Source: Frankiales bacterium
GTDB lineage: Bacteria; Actinomycetota; Actinomycetes; JAFAQI01
Reading direction: 5' to 3'
NCBI GenBank assembly: GCA_019246495.1
Contig: JAFAQI010000518.1
Location: forward strand, 1 to 11,835
DNA: 11,835 nucleotides
How positions within the stretch are numbered: position 1 is the stretch's first letter; every line of letters starts with the position of its first letter. The notes beneath the pieces are model-generated. The model saw only the letters and a program-made list of their open reading frames with translations, ran no database searches and was not told the origin of the DNA. Position numbers and translations under genes: made by a program. This document shows, in pieces, positions 1-6,113 of this stretch.

Positions 1-887
1 GAGGCGGTGAGCCCGGGCCCGCTGATGACCGCCGCTCCACCGGGCGCGGTCAGCGTGCCGGTGACCCGCAGCGGAGCGACGGCACCGAACGCGAGCCGGC
101 CGGTCGGTCGACCGGGAAGGGACCGCGGCAGGCCCGCCCCCGCGACCGGGGGGACCGCCGGCCGCGGTTGGGCCGCCGCGGTCCGCAGCCGGTCGAGCCC
201 GCGCGTCAGCGGAGCGAGGTCGGCCTCACCGGTCTCGATCGTGGTGCTCAGCAACGTGTTGTTGCGCAAGGTGATGTCGACGACTCCGGCGGCCGGCGCT
301 CGCCCTCCCGCGCCGAGCGGCATCGCCCGTCCGGCCCGGGTGTGGAACGCGAGCTGCACCGACATCGGCAGCCGGTGCGCCTCGATGCCGGGGTCCAAGG
401 TCAGCCGGGCCGCCAGCTCGCGGCGGTCGTTAGAGAAACCGAGCCAGACCACAGTGCCGAGCTCGAGCACCGGTGGGGTCGTACCGGCCTGGGGCACTGC
501 GGCCCGGGCCGGTCCGAGCTCGCGCACGATGTAGTTGCCGGCACCGTTGATGACCAGCCGCTGGTCGTCCTCAACCGCCCCGGGAGCGCCGGTCGGGCCG
601 ACGGCGACGTGCACGTCCTCGCGGTTGGTGACCGGCCCGGGCACGACCGACTTCAACAGCCGGTCCTTGCGCAGGCCGAGGTTGACGTTGGCCAGCGGGT
701 CGACGCCGTGCACCGGCACCGGCAGCACGATGTGACCGGTGTCAGGAGCCGCGACGGCGGCGGAGGGGCCGGGCAGCGCGGCGCCCACCCCGGCCATCGC
801 CAGCGGCACCATCACAACCGCGGAGGCCACCCGTCTGGCGACCCGATCGGCGCGCCGGGGCTGCCTGCGTCCGCCGGCCTCGGCCAC
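1..887 (-). CDS. Secreted protein of unknown function, C-terminus cut by window edge
   Basis: An open frame of 295 codons runs from GTG at 887 to the left edge without a stop, so the C-terminus is missing. An in-frame TAG 9 bases upstream of the GTG makes this the longest possible start; later GTG/ATG codons at residues 20-26 are alternatives, and there is no clear Shine-Dalgarno. Residues 1-46 look like a signal peptide: an arginine-rich start (RRQPRRADRVARR), a hydrophobic stretch (VVMVPLAMAGVGAAL) and a likely cleavage site AVA-AP. The mature part is rich in Pro, Ala and Gly, has almost no cysteine, and alternates beta-like segments (LVINGAGNYIVREL, VDITLRNNTLLSTTIET) that could form Ig-like or adhesin-like sheets. 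I do not recognise a family and assign no function. The next gene is divergent, 65 bases away. That it is coding is fairly sure; the exact start is not. Confidence 0.7.
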   Translation of the reverse strand, partial: MAEAGGRRQPRRADRVARRVASAVVMVPLAMAGVGAALPGPSAAVAAPDTGHIVLPVPVHGVDPLANVNLGLRKDRLLKSVVPGPVTNREDVHVAVGPTGAPGAVEDDQRLVINGAGNYIVRELGPARAAVPQAGTTPPVLELGTVVWLGFSNDRRELAARLTLDPGIEAHRLPMSVQLAFHTRAGRAMPLGAGGRAPAAGVVDITLRNNTLLSTTIETGEADLAPLTRGLDRLRTAAAQPRPAVPPVAGAGLPRSLPGRPTGRLAFGAVAPLRVTGTLTAPGGAAVISGPGLTA

Positions 888-941
888 GGGTGGAGACTAG
901 CCGCCGGTGCGGGTGGGAAGGTGACGCCCGACGATCCTTGC

Positions 942-946
942 GGAGG
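942..946 (+). promoter_or_regulatory. Shine-Dalgarno of the DksA-like gene
   Basis: GGAGG six bases before ATG 953. It fixes the start of the zinc-finger protein and excludes the upstream in-frame ATG at 890, which has no such site and would add a tail unlike the family. Confidence 0.75.
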
Positions 947-952
947 TGGGTT

Positions 953-1300
953 ATGGACCCGGCGGCGGCGCGGGCGCGGCTCGAGGAGCTGCTCGCGGAG
1001 CTCGACGCTTCCGTGGCCGTGATCCAACACGCCGGCGGCGAGCCCGGTGAGCTGAGCACGCTCGACCAGCATCCCGCTGACAGCGGCAGCAACCTCGCCG
1101 ACGCCGACCGCGAAGAGGCGACTCTCGAGATCGTCCGAGACCAACAGGAGCGGGTGCGCGAGGCGCTGGCACGCATCGACGCAGGCACCTACGGCCGGTG
1201 CGTCGACTGCGGCACCGAGCTGCCGGATGAGCGGCTCGAGGTCCGCCCCGAGGCGTCGCGTTGCGTCAACTGCCAGCAGCGCGCGGAGTCGGTCCGCTAG
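953..1300 (+). CDS. TraR/DksA-family C4 zinc-finger protein
   Basis: This 115-residue protein has the DksA/TraR layout: an N-terminal coiled-coil helix pair (about residues 4-75) followed by a four-cysteine zinc finger with Cys83-x2-Cys86 and Cys104-x2-Cys107. The segment DQHPADSGSNLADADRE (residues 38-54) is the characteristic family motif between the two helices. Family members bind RNA polymerase through the secondary channel or act as small transcription/stress modulators; the precise role of the actinobacterial forms is less settled, so a DksA-like role with ppGpp is only inference. ATG 953 was chosen because GGAGG at 942-946 lies 6 bases upstream, although the frame stays open further back. 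Its TAG stop shares the four bases CTAG (1297-1300) with the stop of the convergent methyltransferase. Confidence 0.88.
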   Translation: MDPAAARARLEELLAELDASVAVIQHAGGEPGELSTLDQHPADSGSNLADADREEATLEIVRDQQERVREALARIDAGTYGRCVDCGTELPDERLEVRPEASRCVNCQQRAESVR

Positions 1301-2076
1301 ACGTGCGCCGGCCGACGCGCGCTGGCGACGAGGACCGAGCCGATCGACTCGCCCTGCCGCCGCGCGGAGAGCGCAAGCTCCGTGGCCACCAACCGGTCGA
1401 GCTGCGACGGGTCGAGCGTCAACGCCCGGTCGACGGTCTCGGCCGTGAGCACCGTCCGGGGACGGATCCAGTCGACCGTGAAGCCCGCCTCAATCAGGAT
1501 GCCGTGCAGCTCCTCCGGCCAGAAGCACCGGCGGACGCCCTCGGGACCGGTCTCCGGCACGAGCACGACGTCGGCAGCGGGCACGTCGGCGAGCTCCGCC
1601 CACCGGCCTTGATCCGCCAGAGCGGCGAGACCGGCGAGCAGGCTGTCGGCGGACAGCAGCAGCCGGCCGCCCGGCCGGAGCACGCGGAACAGATCCGCGA
1701 CGGTGAGCTCCGCGGCGAGCGCGGTCGAGAGCATCCCGCCCTCCGCCACCACTATGTCGACCGACTCGGTAGCCATCCAGTCGAGCGACCGCGCGTCGGC
1801 CGACACGACCTGCACCTCACTGGAACCGTCGATCGCGGGCGCGGCGTCGGTTGGGCGTACGCCGGGGGCCCGCACGGAGATGACCCGGTGTCCCGGCTCG
1901 GCCAACACGGCCAGCAGCCGCGGCGAGCCAACGGACAGGTCGAGGATCCTCACCGGCTCGTCCGGCAGCCACTGCTCGAGCTGACGTGCGGCGAGCACCT
2001 CGCGAAAAAGGTCGAACGGTCGCTCACCGGGACCCGCGACCCGAGCGAGCGGGACCGCCGGATGCGCGTTCGACAC
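1297..2076 (-). CDS. Class I SAM-dependent methyltransferase
   Basis: This 259-residue protein has a Rossmann methyltransferase core. Motif I is VRILDLSVGS (residues 42-51), a degenerate form of the usual DxGxGxG loop in which Ser replaces the first glycine. An acidic/Asp region follows (VVSADARSLDW), then the motif IV-like strand VDIVVAEGG and the post-motif LFRVLRPGGRLLLSAD. The C-terminal part (FWPEELHGILIEAGF) matches the usual region after strand 5. The substrate cannot be told. The start is GTG at 2076; no strong Shine-Dalgarno precedes it. It diverges from the hydrolase at 2111 with only 34 bases between, so both may share a bidirectional promoter, and it converges on the DksA-like gene with overlapping stop codons. 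The fold is secure, the reaction is not. Confidence 0.82.
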   Translation of the reverse strand: MSNAHPAVPLARVAGPGERPFDLFREVLAARQLEQWLPDEPVRILDLSVGSPRLLAVLAEPGHRVISVRAPGVRPTDAAPAIDGSSEVQVVSADARSLDWMATESVDIVVAEGGMLSTALAAELTVADLFRVLRPGGRLLLSADSLLAGLAALADQGRWAELADVPAADVVLVPETGPEGVRRCFWPEELHGILIEAGFTVDWIRPRTVLTAETVDRALTLDPSQLDRLVATELALSARRQGESIGSVLVASARRPAHV

Positions 2077-2110
2077 GCGCCGTCTCTACCCGCCCGCTGC
2101 GGGAGCATCC

Positions 2111-2728
2111 GTGCCGGTCGTTGAGATCCCGACCAGCGAAGGCGACGCGCGTGCCGTGGTCGCCCCGGCAGCGGGAGCGGCGCGCGGGCTGGCCGCGTTC
2201 GGACATGGTGCGGGCGGTGGTCTCGGTGCGCCGGACCTCGTCGCGGTCACGGCCGCACTCGGTGCTGCCGGGTGGACGGTCGCCGGCGTCGAGCAGCCCT
2301 ACCGGGTGCGCGGCAGCCGCATGCCGGACCGGGCGCCGCGGCTGGACGCGGCGTGGACGGAGGTGGTCGCTCGCCTGCGCGACGACGTGCCGGGTCCGCT
2401 GCTGGTCGGCGGGCGCAGCAGCGGTGCCCGGGTAGCCTGCCGGACGGCGGGTGCTGTCGGCGCGCAGGCCGTCGTCTGCCTGGCGTTTCCGCTGCATCCG
2501 CCCGGTCGCCCGGACAAGTCGCGGGCCGACGAGCTGCGGATGGTCGGCGTACCCACCCTCGTCGTCCAGGGTGAGCGCGATCCGTTCGGCAGGCCGGCAG
2601 ACGTCAGCGCCGCGGTGACCGACGCGCCCGTCACGGTCTGCGCAGTCGCGGGTGACCACTCGCTGCGGCGAACGTCAGCAGTCACCGAGGCGGTGCTCGG
2701 CTGGCTGGCCGGTCAGCGGCTGGCGTAG
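2111..2728 (+). CDS. Alpha/beta hydrolase, TEX30/KANL3-like (COG3571 type)
   Basis: This 205-residue protein shows the complete catalytic set of a compact alpha/beta hydrolase: an oxyanion-loop HGAGGG (32-37), the nucleophile elbow GGRSSG (100-105, Ser103), an acid Asp157 in QGERDPFG, and His183 in GDHSL. The RSSGAR elbow and the short cap-less length fit the bacterial TEX30/KANL3-like hydrolases; their substrate is unknown to me. GTG 2111 is the chosen start, with GGGAG at 2101-2105 five bases upstream. The 3' end overlaps the convergent dtxR-type gene by 16 bases. Its neighbour on the left, a methyltransferase, is divergent rather than operonic. I would expect a cytoplasmic esterase-like enzyme; no signal peptide is present. 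Confidence 0.85.
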   Translation: MPVVEIPTSEGDARAVVAPAAGAARGLAAFGHGAGGGLGAPDLVAVTAALGAAGWTVAGVEQPYRVRGSRMPDRAPRLDAAWTEVVARLRDDVPGPLLVGGRSSGARVACRTAGAVGAQAVVCLAFPLHPPGRPDKSRADELRMVGVPTLVVQGERDPFGRPADVSAAVTDAPVTVCAVAGDHSLRRTSAVTEAVLGWLAGQRLA

Positions 2729-3372
2729 ACCTTCTCGGCGACCGTTGCCGCGAGCCGACCGTCGCCCGCCTCGCTGCGCACCCGCAAGCCGGACGTGTCG
2801 ACCGCGAGCACGGTGACTGAGTGACCCGGCATGAGCAGCTGCCGCTCCAGCTCGCGCATGTCCTCGGGTCGGGCCTCGAGCTCTTCGTCGATCCGGCGTA
2901 CGACGGCGCTCTCGCCGTCGCCGAGGTCGGTGAGCGCAATTTGCCCGGCGGTGTCGACGATGTTGACCGATCCGGGGATCGGGTTGCCGTGCGGGCAGCT
3001 TCCCGGGTCGCCGAGCACCTTGACGAGGTAAGGCTCGAGCGTGTCGCTGATCGCGTGCTCGAGCCGGTGCGCCTCCTCGTGCACCTGGTGCCACGGCACC
3101 TTCAGTACGTCGACGAGCAGCCGCTCGGCGAGGCGATGCCGGCGCATGACGGCGGTGGCCGCGGCCAGACCACGGTCGGTCAGCCGGATGACGCGACGGT
3201 CGTCGAGGGTGAGCAGCCCTTCGCGGACGAGCCGCGCAACCGTCTCGGACACCGTCGGTGCGCTGACCCCGAGACGCTCGACGAGCCGCGCGCGCATCGG
3301 GGGCACACCCGACTCGGCCAGCTCATAGATCGTCTCGAGGTAGTCCTCGGCGGCGGGAGAGCGTTCGCTCAC
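2713..3372 (-). CDS. DtxR/MntR-family metal-dependent transcriptional repressor
   Basis: This 219-residue protein has the three DtxR parts: a winged helix (residues 7-65, recognition helix [12 protein letters not shown]), a dimerisation/metal domain (70-140) containing [12 protein letters not shown] and CPHGNPIPG, and a C-terminal SH3/FeoA-like domain (141-219). Numbering matches Corynebacterium DtxR without gaps: His79, Glu83, His98, Glu105 and His106 are all present. Two metal ligands differ: Asp10 replaces Met10, as in the manganese regulator MntR, and His102 replaces Cys102. The protein therefore probably senses Mn(II) or Fe(II), with manganese the better guess. GTG 3372 is chosen because it gives the family N-terminus; an open frame continues upstream but lacks homology. 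No Shine-Dalgarno is visible. It diverges from sigR, and the candidate sigma-R promoter begins 3 bases from its start codon. Confidence 0.88.
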   Translation of the reverse strand: MSERSPAAEDYLETIYELAESGVPPMRARLVERLGVSAPTVSETVARLVREGLLTLDDRRVIRLTDRGLAAATAVMRRHRLAERLLVDVLKVPWHQVHEEAHRLEHAISDTLEPYLVKVLGDPGSCPHGNPIPGSVNIVDTAGQIALTDLGDGESAVVRRIDEELEARPEDMRELERQLLMPGHSVTVLAVDTSGLRVRSEAGDGRLAATVAEKVYASR

Positions 3373-3374
3373 CA

Positions 3375-3403
3375 GGGAATCGTAAGTGTGCCGGGTGTTG
3401 TTG
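3375..3403 (+). promoter_or_regulatory. Candidate sigma-R/SigH-type promoter of sigR
   Basis: GGGAAT at 3375-3380 followed after 19 bases by GTTG at 3400-3403 fits the known sigma-R/SigH consensus (GGGAA(T/C), 18-19 bases, GTT). It lies 84 bases before the sigR ATG in the right orientation. Auto-activation from such a promoter is established for sigR in Streptomyces and sigH in mycobacteria; here it is inferred from sequence alone. A second GTT at 3397 would give a 16-base spacer. The -35 element sits almost on the start codon of the divergent repressor. Confidence 0.65.
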
Positions 3404-3486
3404 ACCGAGTCGTGACCGCCGCCGGCCTGCTCGATGCGCGTCAGGCGAACGAGCCGCCGCGTGCGGTTGGCATAGGCTCCGCGGTC

Positions 3487-4095
3487 ATGGCTGAGGAGAC
3501 GCTCGAGCAGCGCAGTGCTCGCTTCGAGCAGACCGCGATGCCGTTCCTCGACCAGCTCTACTCGGCGGCGCTGCGCATGACCCGCAACCCTGCGGATGCC
3601 GAGGACTTGGTGCAGGAGACCTTCGTCAAGGCTTTTGCGGCCTTTCACCAGTTCCAGGAAGGCACCAACCTCAAGGCCTGGCTCTATCGCATCCTCACCA
3701 ACACGTTCATCAACAGCTATCGCAAGAAGCAGCGCGAGCCGTTGCAGTCCGGTGACGAGGACGTGTCGGACTGGCAGCTGGCTGCGGCCGAGTCGCACAC
3801 GTCCACGGGGCTGAAGTCCGCCGAGGCCGAGGCGCTCGAGCACCTGCCGGACAGCGACGTGAAGGAAGCGCTCCAGTCGCTGCCCGAGGACTTCCGGATG
3901 GCTGTCTATCTCGCGGACGTCGAAGGCTTCGCCTACAAGGAGATCGCCGAGATCATGGGCACTCCGATCGGCACCGTGATGTCCCGCTTGCACCGCGGGC
4001 GCCGCGCCTTGCGCGCCGCGCTCGAGCAGTACGCCCTTGACCGCGGCTACATCAGACCGGATCAGTCACTCGCGGAACGTGAGGCCGAACGATGA
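3487..4095 (+). CDS. sigR: ECF sigma factor SigR (SigH type), thiol-oxidative stress
   Basis: This 202-residue group 4 sigma factor contains region 2 (about residues 18-85, with [18 protein letters not shown] and [20 protein letters not shown]) and region 4 (about 122-178, with [18 protein letters not shown] and the helix-turn-helix [12 protein letters not shown]). These blocks are nearly identical to Streptomyces SigR and mycobacterial SigH, which direct transcription of thioredoxin, mycothiol and protease genes when disulphide stress releases them from a redox-sensitive anti-sigma factor. ATG 3487 gives the family N-terminus; only a weak AGG lies upstream. An in-frame GTG at 3412 could make a 25-residue longer isoform. 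The stop overlaps the rsrA start as ATGA, so the two are translationally coupled. A sigma-R-like promoter lies upstream. Confidence 0.96.
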   Translation: MAEETLEQRSARFEQTAMPFLDQLYSAALRMTRNPADAEDLVQETFVKAFAAFHQFQEGTNLKAWLYRILTNTFINSYRKKQREPLQSGDEDVSDWQLAAAESHTSTGLKSAEAEALEHLPDSDVKEALQSLPEDFRMAVYLADVEGFAYKEIAEIMGTPIGTVMSRLHRGRRALRAALEQYALDRGYIRPDQSLAEREAER

Positions 4096-4376
4096 GCTGT
4101 GGCAACCCACACGACGTCGACTGTTCCGAGGTCATCGAACAGGTCTACCTCTATCTCGACGGTGAGATCGACGACGACGGCCGCGCCAAGGTGCGCGAGC
4201 ATCTCGACGAGTGCGCACCGTGCCTGCGCCAGTTCGGCCTCGAGCAGGATGTGAAGGCGCTTGTCGCGCGATGCTGCGGTGGCGACACGGCCCCGGACGG
4301 GCTGAAGGAACGCCTCATCGTCCGCTTGCAGGAAGTGCGCGTGGAGCTCGCCTCGATCGAGTTCCGCGCCGAGTGA
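4092..4376 (+). CDS. rsrA: RsrA-type zinc-binding redox-sensing anti-sigma factor
   Basis: This 94-residue protein keeps every redox and zinc residue of Streptomyces RsrA at the same position: Cys3, His7, Cys11, His37, Cys41, Cys44, Cys61 and Cys62. The ZAS motif H-x3-C-x2-C is seen as HLDECAPC. In the characterised homologue, zinc-bound reduced RsrA holds sigma-R; oxidation forms disulphides (chiefly Cys11 with Cys41 or Cys44), zinc is lost and sigma-R is freed. The C-terminal tail after Cys62 is slightly shorter than in Streptomyces. Its ATG overlaps the sigR stop by four bases. Since sigR and rsrA would be cotranscribed from a sigma-R promoter, the pair forms the usual self-limiting loop. 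Confidence 0.95.
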   Translation: MSCGNPHDVDCSEVIEQVYLYLDGEIDDDGRAKVREHLDECAPCLRQFGLEQDVKALVARCCGGDTAPDGLKERLIVRLQEVRVELASIEFRAE

Positions 4377-4389
4377 GGCGACCGGCTCG

Positions 4390-5361
4390 GTGAGCACGTG
4401 GTTGGTGACCGGGGGCGCCGGCTACATCGGCGCGCATGTCGTCCGCACGTTGCTGGACGGCGGTGACGACGTCGTCGTTCTGGACGACCTGTCGACCGGA
4501 CGCGCGGACCGCGTGCCGCAAGCCGCGACTCTCGTGAAGGGCGATATCGGCGACCGCGACGTCGTCCGCCGTACGGTCCGCGAGTTCGCAGTCGCGGGCA
4601 TCGTGCACATCGCTGCAAAGAAGCAGGTCGGCGAGTCCGTCGAGCAGCCGATGCTCTATTACCGCGACAACGTCGTCGCCACCCAGGTGCTGCTCGATGA
4701 GGCAGTCGCCGCGGGCGTCGGGTCGTTCGTGTTCTCGTCCAGCGCCGCGACCTATGGCATGCCCGACGTCGATCTCGTCGACGAAGACACCCCGACCCGC
4801 CCGCTGAGCCCCTACGGGACGACGAAGCTCGTCGGTGAGTGGATGAGCCGTGACGTCGCCGAGGCGACGGGGTTGCGCGTCCTCGCGTTGCGCTACTTCA
4901 ACGTCGCGGGCGCCGCGACTCCGGAGCTGTCGGACCCGGCGACGTTGAACCTCATCCCGCTGGTCTTCCGCGAGCTGACGAGCGGCAGCCGCCCCAAGGT
5001 CTTCGGCGCCGACTATCCGACGCCCGACGGCACGTGCGTGCGCGACTACATCGACGTCCGCGACGTCGCGGAGGTGCACGCTGCCGGGTTGCGGCAGCTG
5101 GCGGCCGACCCTGACGGCCCGCGGTTCCGCGTCTACAACATCGGCCGCGGCGAGGGAAGCAGTGTGCTCGAGGTGCTCGACGTCATCGGTGCGGTGACCG
5201 GCTTCGACATGACCCCGGAGATCGTGGGCCGGCGGCCGGGTGACCCGGCGCGCATCGTCGGCGGGGTCGAGCGGGTGAAGCGGGACCTGGGATGGTCCGC
5301 CCGCTATGAGCTGCGCGAGATGGTCGAGTCAGCCTGGGCGGGCTGGCAGCAACGCGGCTGA
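4390..5361 (+). CDS. galE: UDP-glucose 4-epimerase
   Basis: This 323-residue extended short-chain dehydrogenase has the NAD-binding GGAGYIG (residues 8-14), the LDDLSTGR segment after strand 2 (31-38), the conserved VHIAAKKQVGES (72-83), the catalytic serines FSSSA (115-119), the YxxxK pair Tyr142/Lys146 in SPYGTTK, and YFNVAGA (169-175). DYIDVRDVAEVH (219-230) is another GalE hallmark. It interconverts UDP-glucose and UDP-galactose for envelope glycan synthesis; related 4-epimerases acting on N-acetylated sugars cannot be excluded. The GTG start at 4390 gives the family N-terminus; GAGG at 4375-4378 is 11 bases away and weak. It follows rsrA by 13 bases and probably shares its transcript, which would place galactose-nucleotide supply under sigma-R read-through. 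It converges on the bL37 gene, 15 bases away. Confidence 0.93.
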   Translation: MSTWLVTGGAGYIGAHVVRTLLDGGDDVVVLDDLSTGRADRVPQAATLVKGDIGDRDVVRRTVREFAVAGIVHIAAKKQVGESVEQPMLYYRDNVVATQVLLDEAVAAGVGSFVFSSSAATYGMPDVDLVDEDTPTRPLSPYGTTKLVGEWMSRDVAEATGLRVLALRYFNVAGAATPELSDPATLNLIPLVFRELTSGSRPKVFGADYPTPDGTCVRDYIDVRDVAEVHAAGLRQLAADPDGPRFRVYNIGRGEGSSVLEVLDVIGAVTGFDMTPEIVGRRPGDPARIVGGVERVKRDLGWSARYELREMVESAWAGWQQRG

Positions 5362-5376
5362 CCCGACCTTCGCGGA

Positions 5377-5451
5377 TCAGGCGTTCGGACGACGGCCGTG
5401 GTTGGCCTTGCTCTTCTTACGTGCGCGCCGCTTGCGGGCCTTCTTCGCCAT
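5377..5451 (-). CDS. 50S ribosomal protein bL37 (24 residues)
   Basis: ATG at 5451 opens a 24-codon frame. The product is extremely basic and begins MAKKARKRRARKKSK, ending in ANHGRRPNA. From memory this matches the actinobacterial miniature large-subunit protein bL37 seen in mycobacterial ribosome structures, whose sequence has the same length, the same MAK start and the same KANHGxRPNA end. AAGGA at 5459-5463, seven bases before the ATG, is an excellent ribosome-binding site. The frame extends upstream to another ATG at 5577, but that extension is not family-like and runs out of frame through the DUF5317-like gene. The first 35 bases overlap the 3' end of that gene, suggesting translational coupling. 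No other gene of this size is usually predicted by default, so it is easily missed. Confidence 0.87.
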   Translation of the reverse strand: MAKKARKRRARKKSKANHGRRPNA

Positions 5452-6076
5452 CGAGATGTCCTTGTCTGCTCGGCTGTGCCGGAGCATCCATCTCATCACG
5501 GCGATGCGGGCGGGTGCCGCGGCGGCGGACCATGCCGACGACGATGAGCTCCGCGAGCCCGGACGCGACCAGCACATCGCCCGGGCTCACGACCTCCGGG
5601 CGAAGCGGAAACGGCACCGGGATGACGTCACCGAGGGGCCGCCAGATGGTCCCGATCCCCGCGATGTCGTGCCGGTCGTCGTTCCCCGACGCGATGTCGA
5701 CGATCGGCACACGGGCGTGCAGGGCGGCGACGATCGACACCGGCATCGCCCCGTTGGCCGCGACGACCGCGGCGTTGAGGATCAGCCCGATCGTCACGAG
5801 CGGTACGCCGGCGACCCACAGGTTGCGCGCGCAGAACAGGGCGGCGCAGCCGGCTGACACAGCGAGCCCCACGACGTAGGCCTGGCGGGCGTCCGCCACG
5901 CCGACCGCCCCGAGCACCGCACCGCCCGCTTGGGCCAGCACGGCCGCGACCACCCAGAAGGGCCAGCGCAGCCGCAGCGTGGTCAGCCGCGACCAGCTGC
6001 CGCCAAGCAGCAGGCCGACGACGACCGCGCCGACCAGCGCGACGAGAGCGAGCCCCACGACCGTTAGTCTGCGCAC
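5417..6076 (-). CDS. DUF5317-like integral membrane protein
   Basis: This 219-residue protein has about five hydrophobic segments: residues 5-26, 38-60, 65-83, 88-108 and 163-183. The stretch GLILNAAVVAANGAMPVS (97-114), followed by WRPLGDVIPVPFPL and VVSPGDVLVASG (162-173), resembles DUF5317, a bacterial membrane family without an assigned function. The C-terminal 35 residues are hydrophilic and probably cytoplasmic. GTG 6076 is chosen because it starts just before the first membrane segment; earlier in-frame starts would run into the divergent biotin carboxylase gene. The two divergent starts are 37 bases apart. The last 11 codons are shared out of frame with the beginning of bL37, and the HLDGEEGPQAART tail may be shaped by that constraint. 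The family call is from recall. Confidence 0.75.
   Translation of the reverse strand: MRRLTVVGLALVALVGAVVVGLLLGGSWSRLTTLRLRWPFWVVAAVLAQAGGAVLGAVGVADARQAYVVGLAVSAGCAALFCARNLWVAGVPLVTIGLILNAAVVAANGAMPVSIVAALHARVPIVDIASGNDDRHDIAGIGTIWRPLGDVIPVPFPLRPEVVSPGDVLVASGLAELIVVGMVRRRGTRPHRRDEMDAPAQPSRQGHLDGEEGPQAART
5459..5463 (-). promoter_or_regulatory. Shine-Dalgarno of bL37
   Basis: AAGGA on the minus strand, 7 bases before ATG 5451. It decides the start of the 24-residue protein against the upstream ATG at 5577, and lies inside the last codons of the overlapping membrane protein gene. Confidence 0.75.
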
Positions 6077-6113
6077 CCGTCGGCCGCTGCGCCGGGAAAG
6101 GGACGATCCCCGC

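Noticed and set aside
1261..2124. Plus-strand frame of 287 codons antisense to the methyltransferase
   Set aside because: Its Arg/His/Gly-rich product lacks domains, whereas the opposite strand has a coherent Rossmann methyltransferase.
2821..3486. Plus-strand frame upstream of sigR making a 424-residue fusion
   Set aside because: It is antisense to the repressor gene and only reflects GC-rich codon bias; homology to SigR starts at ATG 3487.
3373..3993. A minus-strand frame open far upstream of the DtxR-type start, which would make a 426-residue protein
   Set aside because: The extension lies antisense to sigR, has no recognisable domain, and the repressor's family N-terminus begins at GTG 3372.
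5979..6113. Earlier in-frame start for the biotin carboxylase
   Set aside because: It would overlap the divergent membrane protein gene, and the conserved N-terminus FESLLVANRGEIA begins at GTG 6114.
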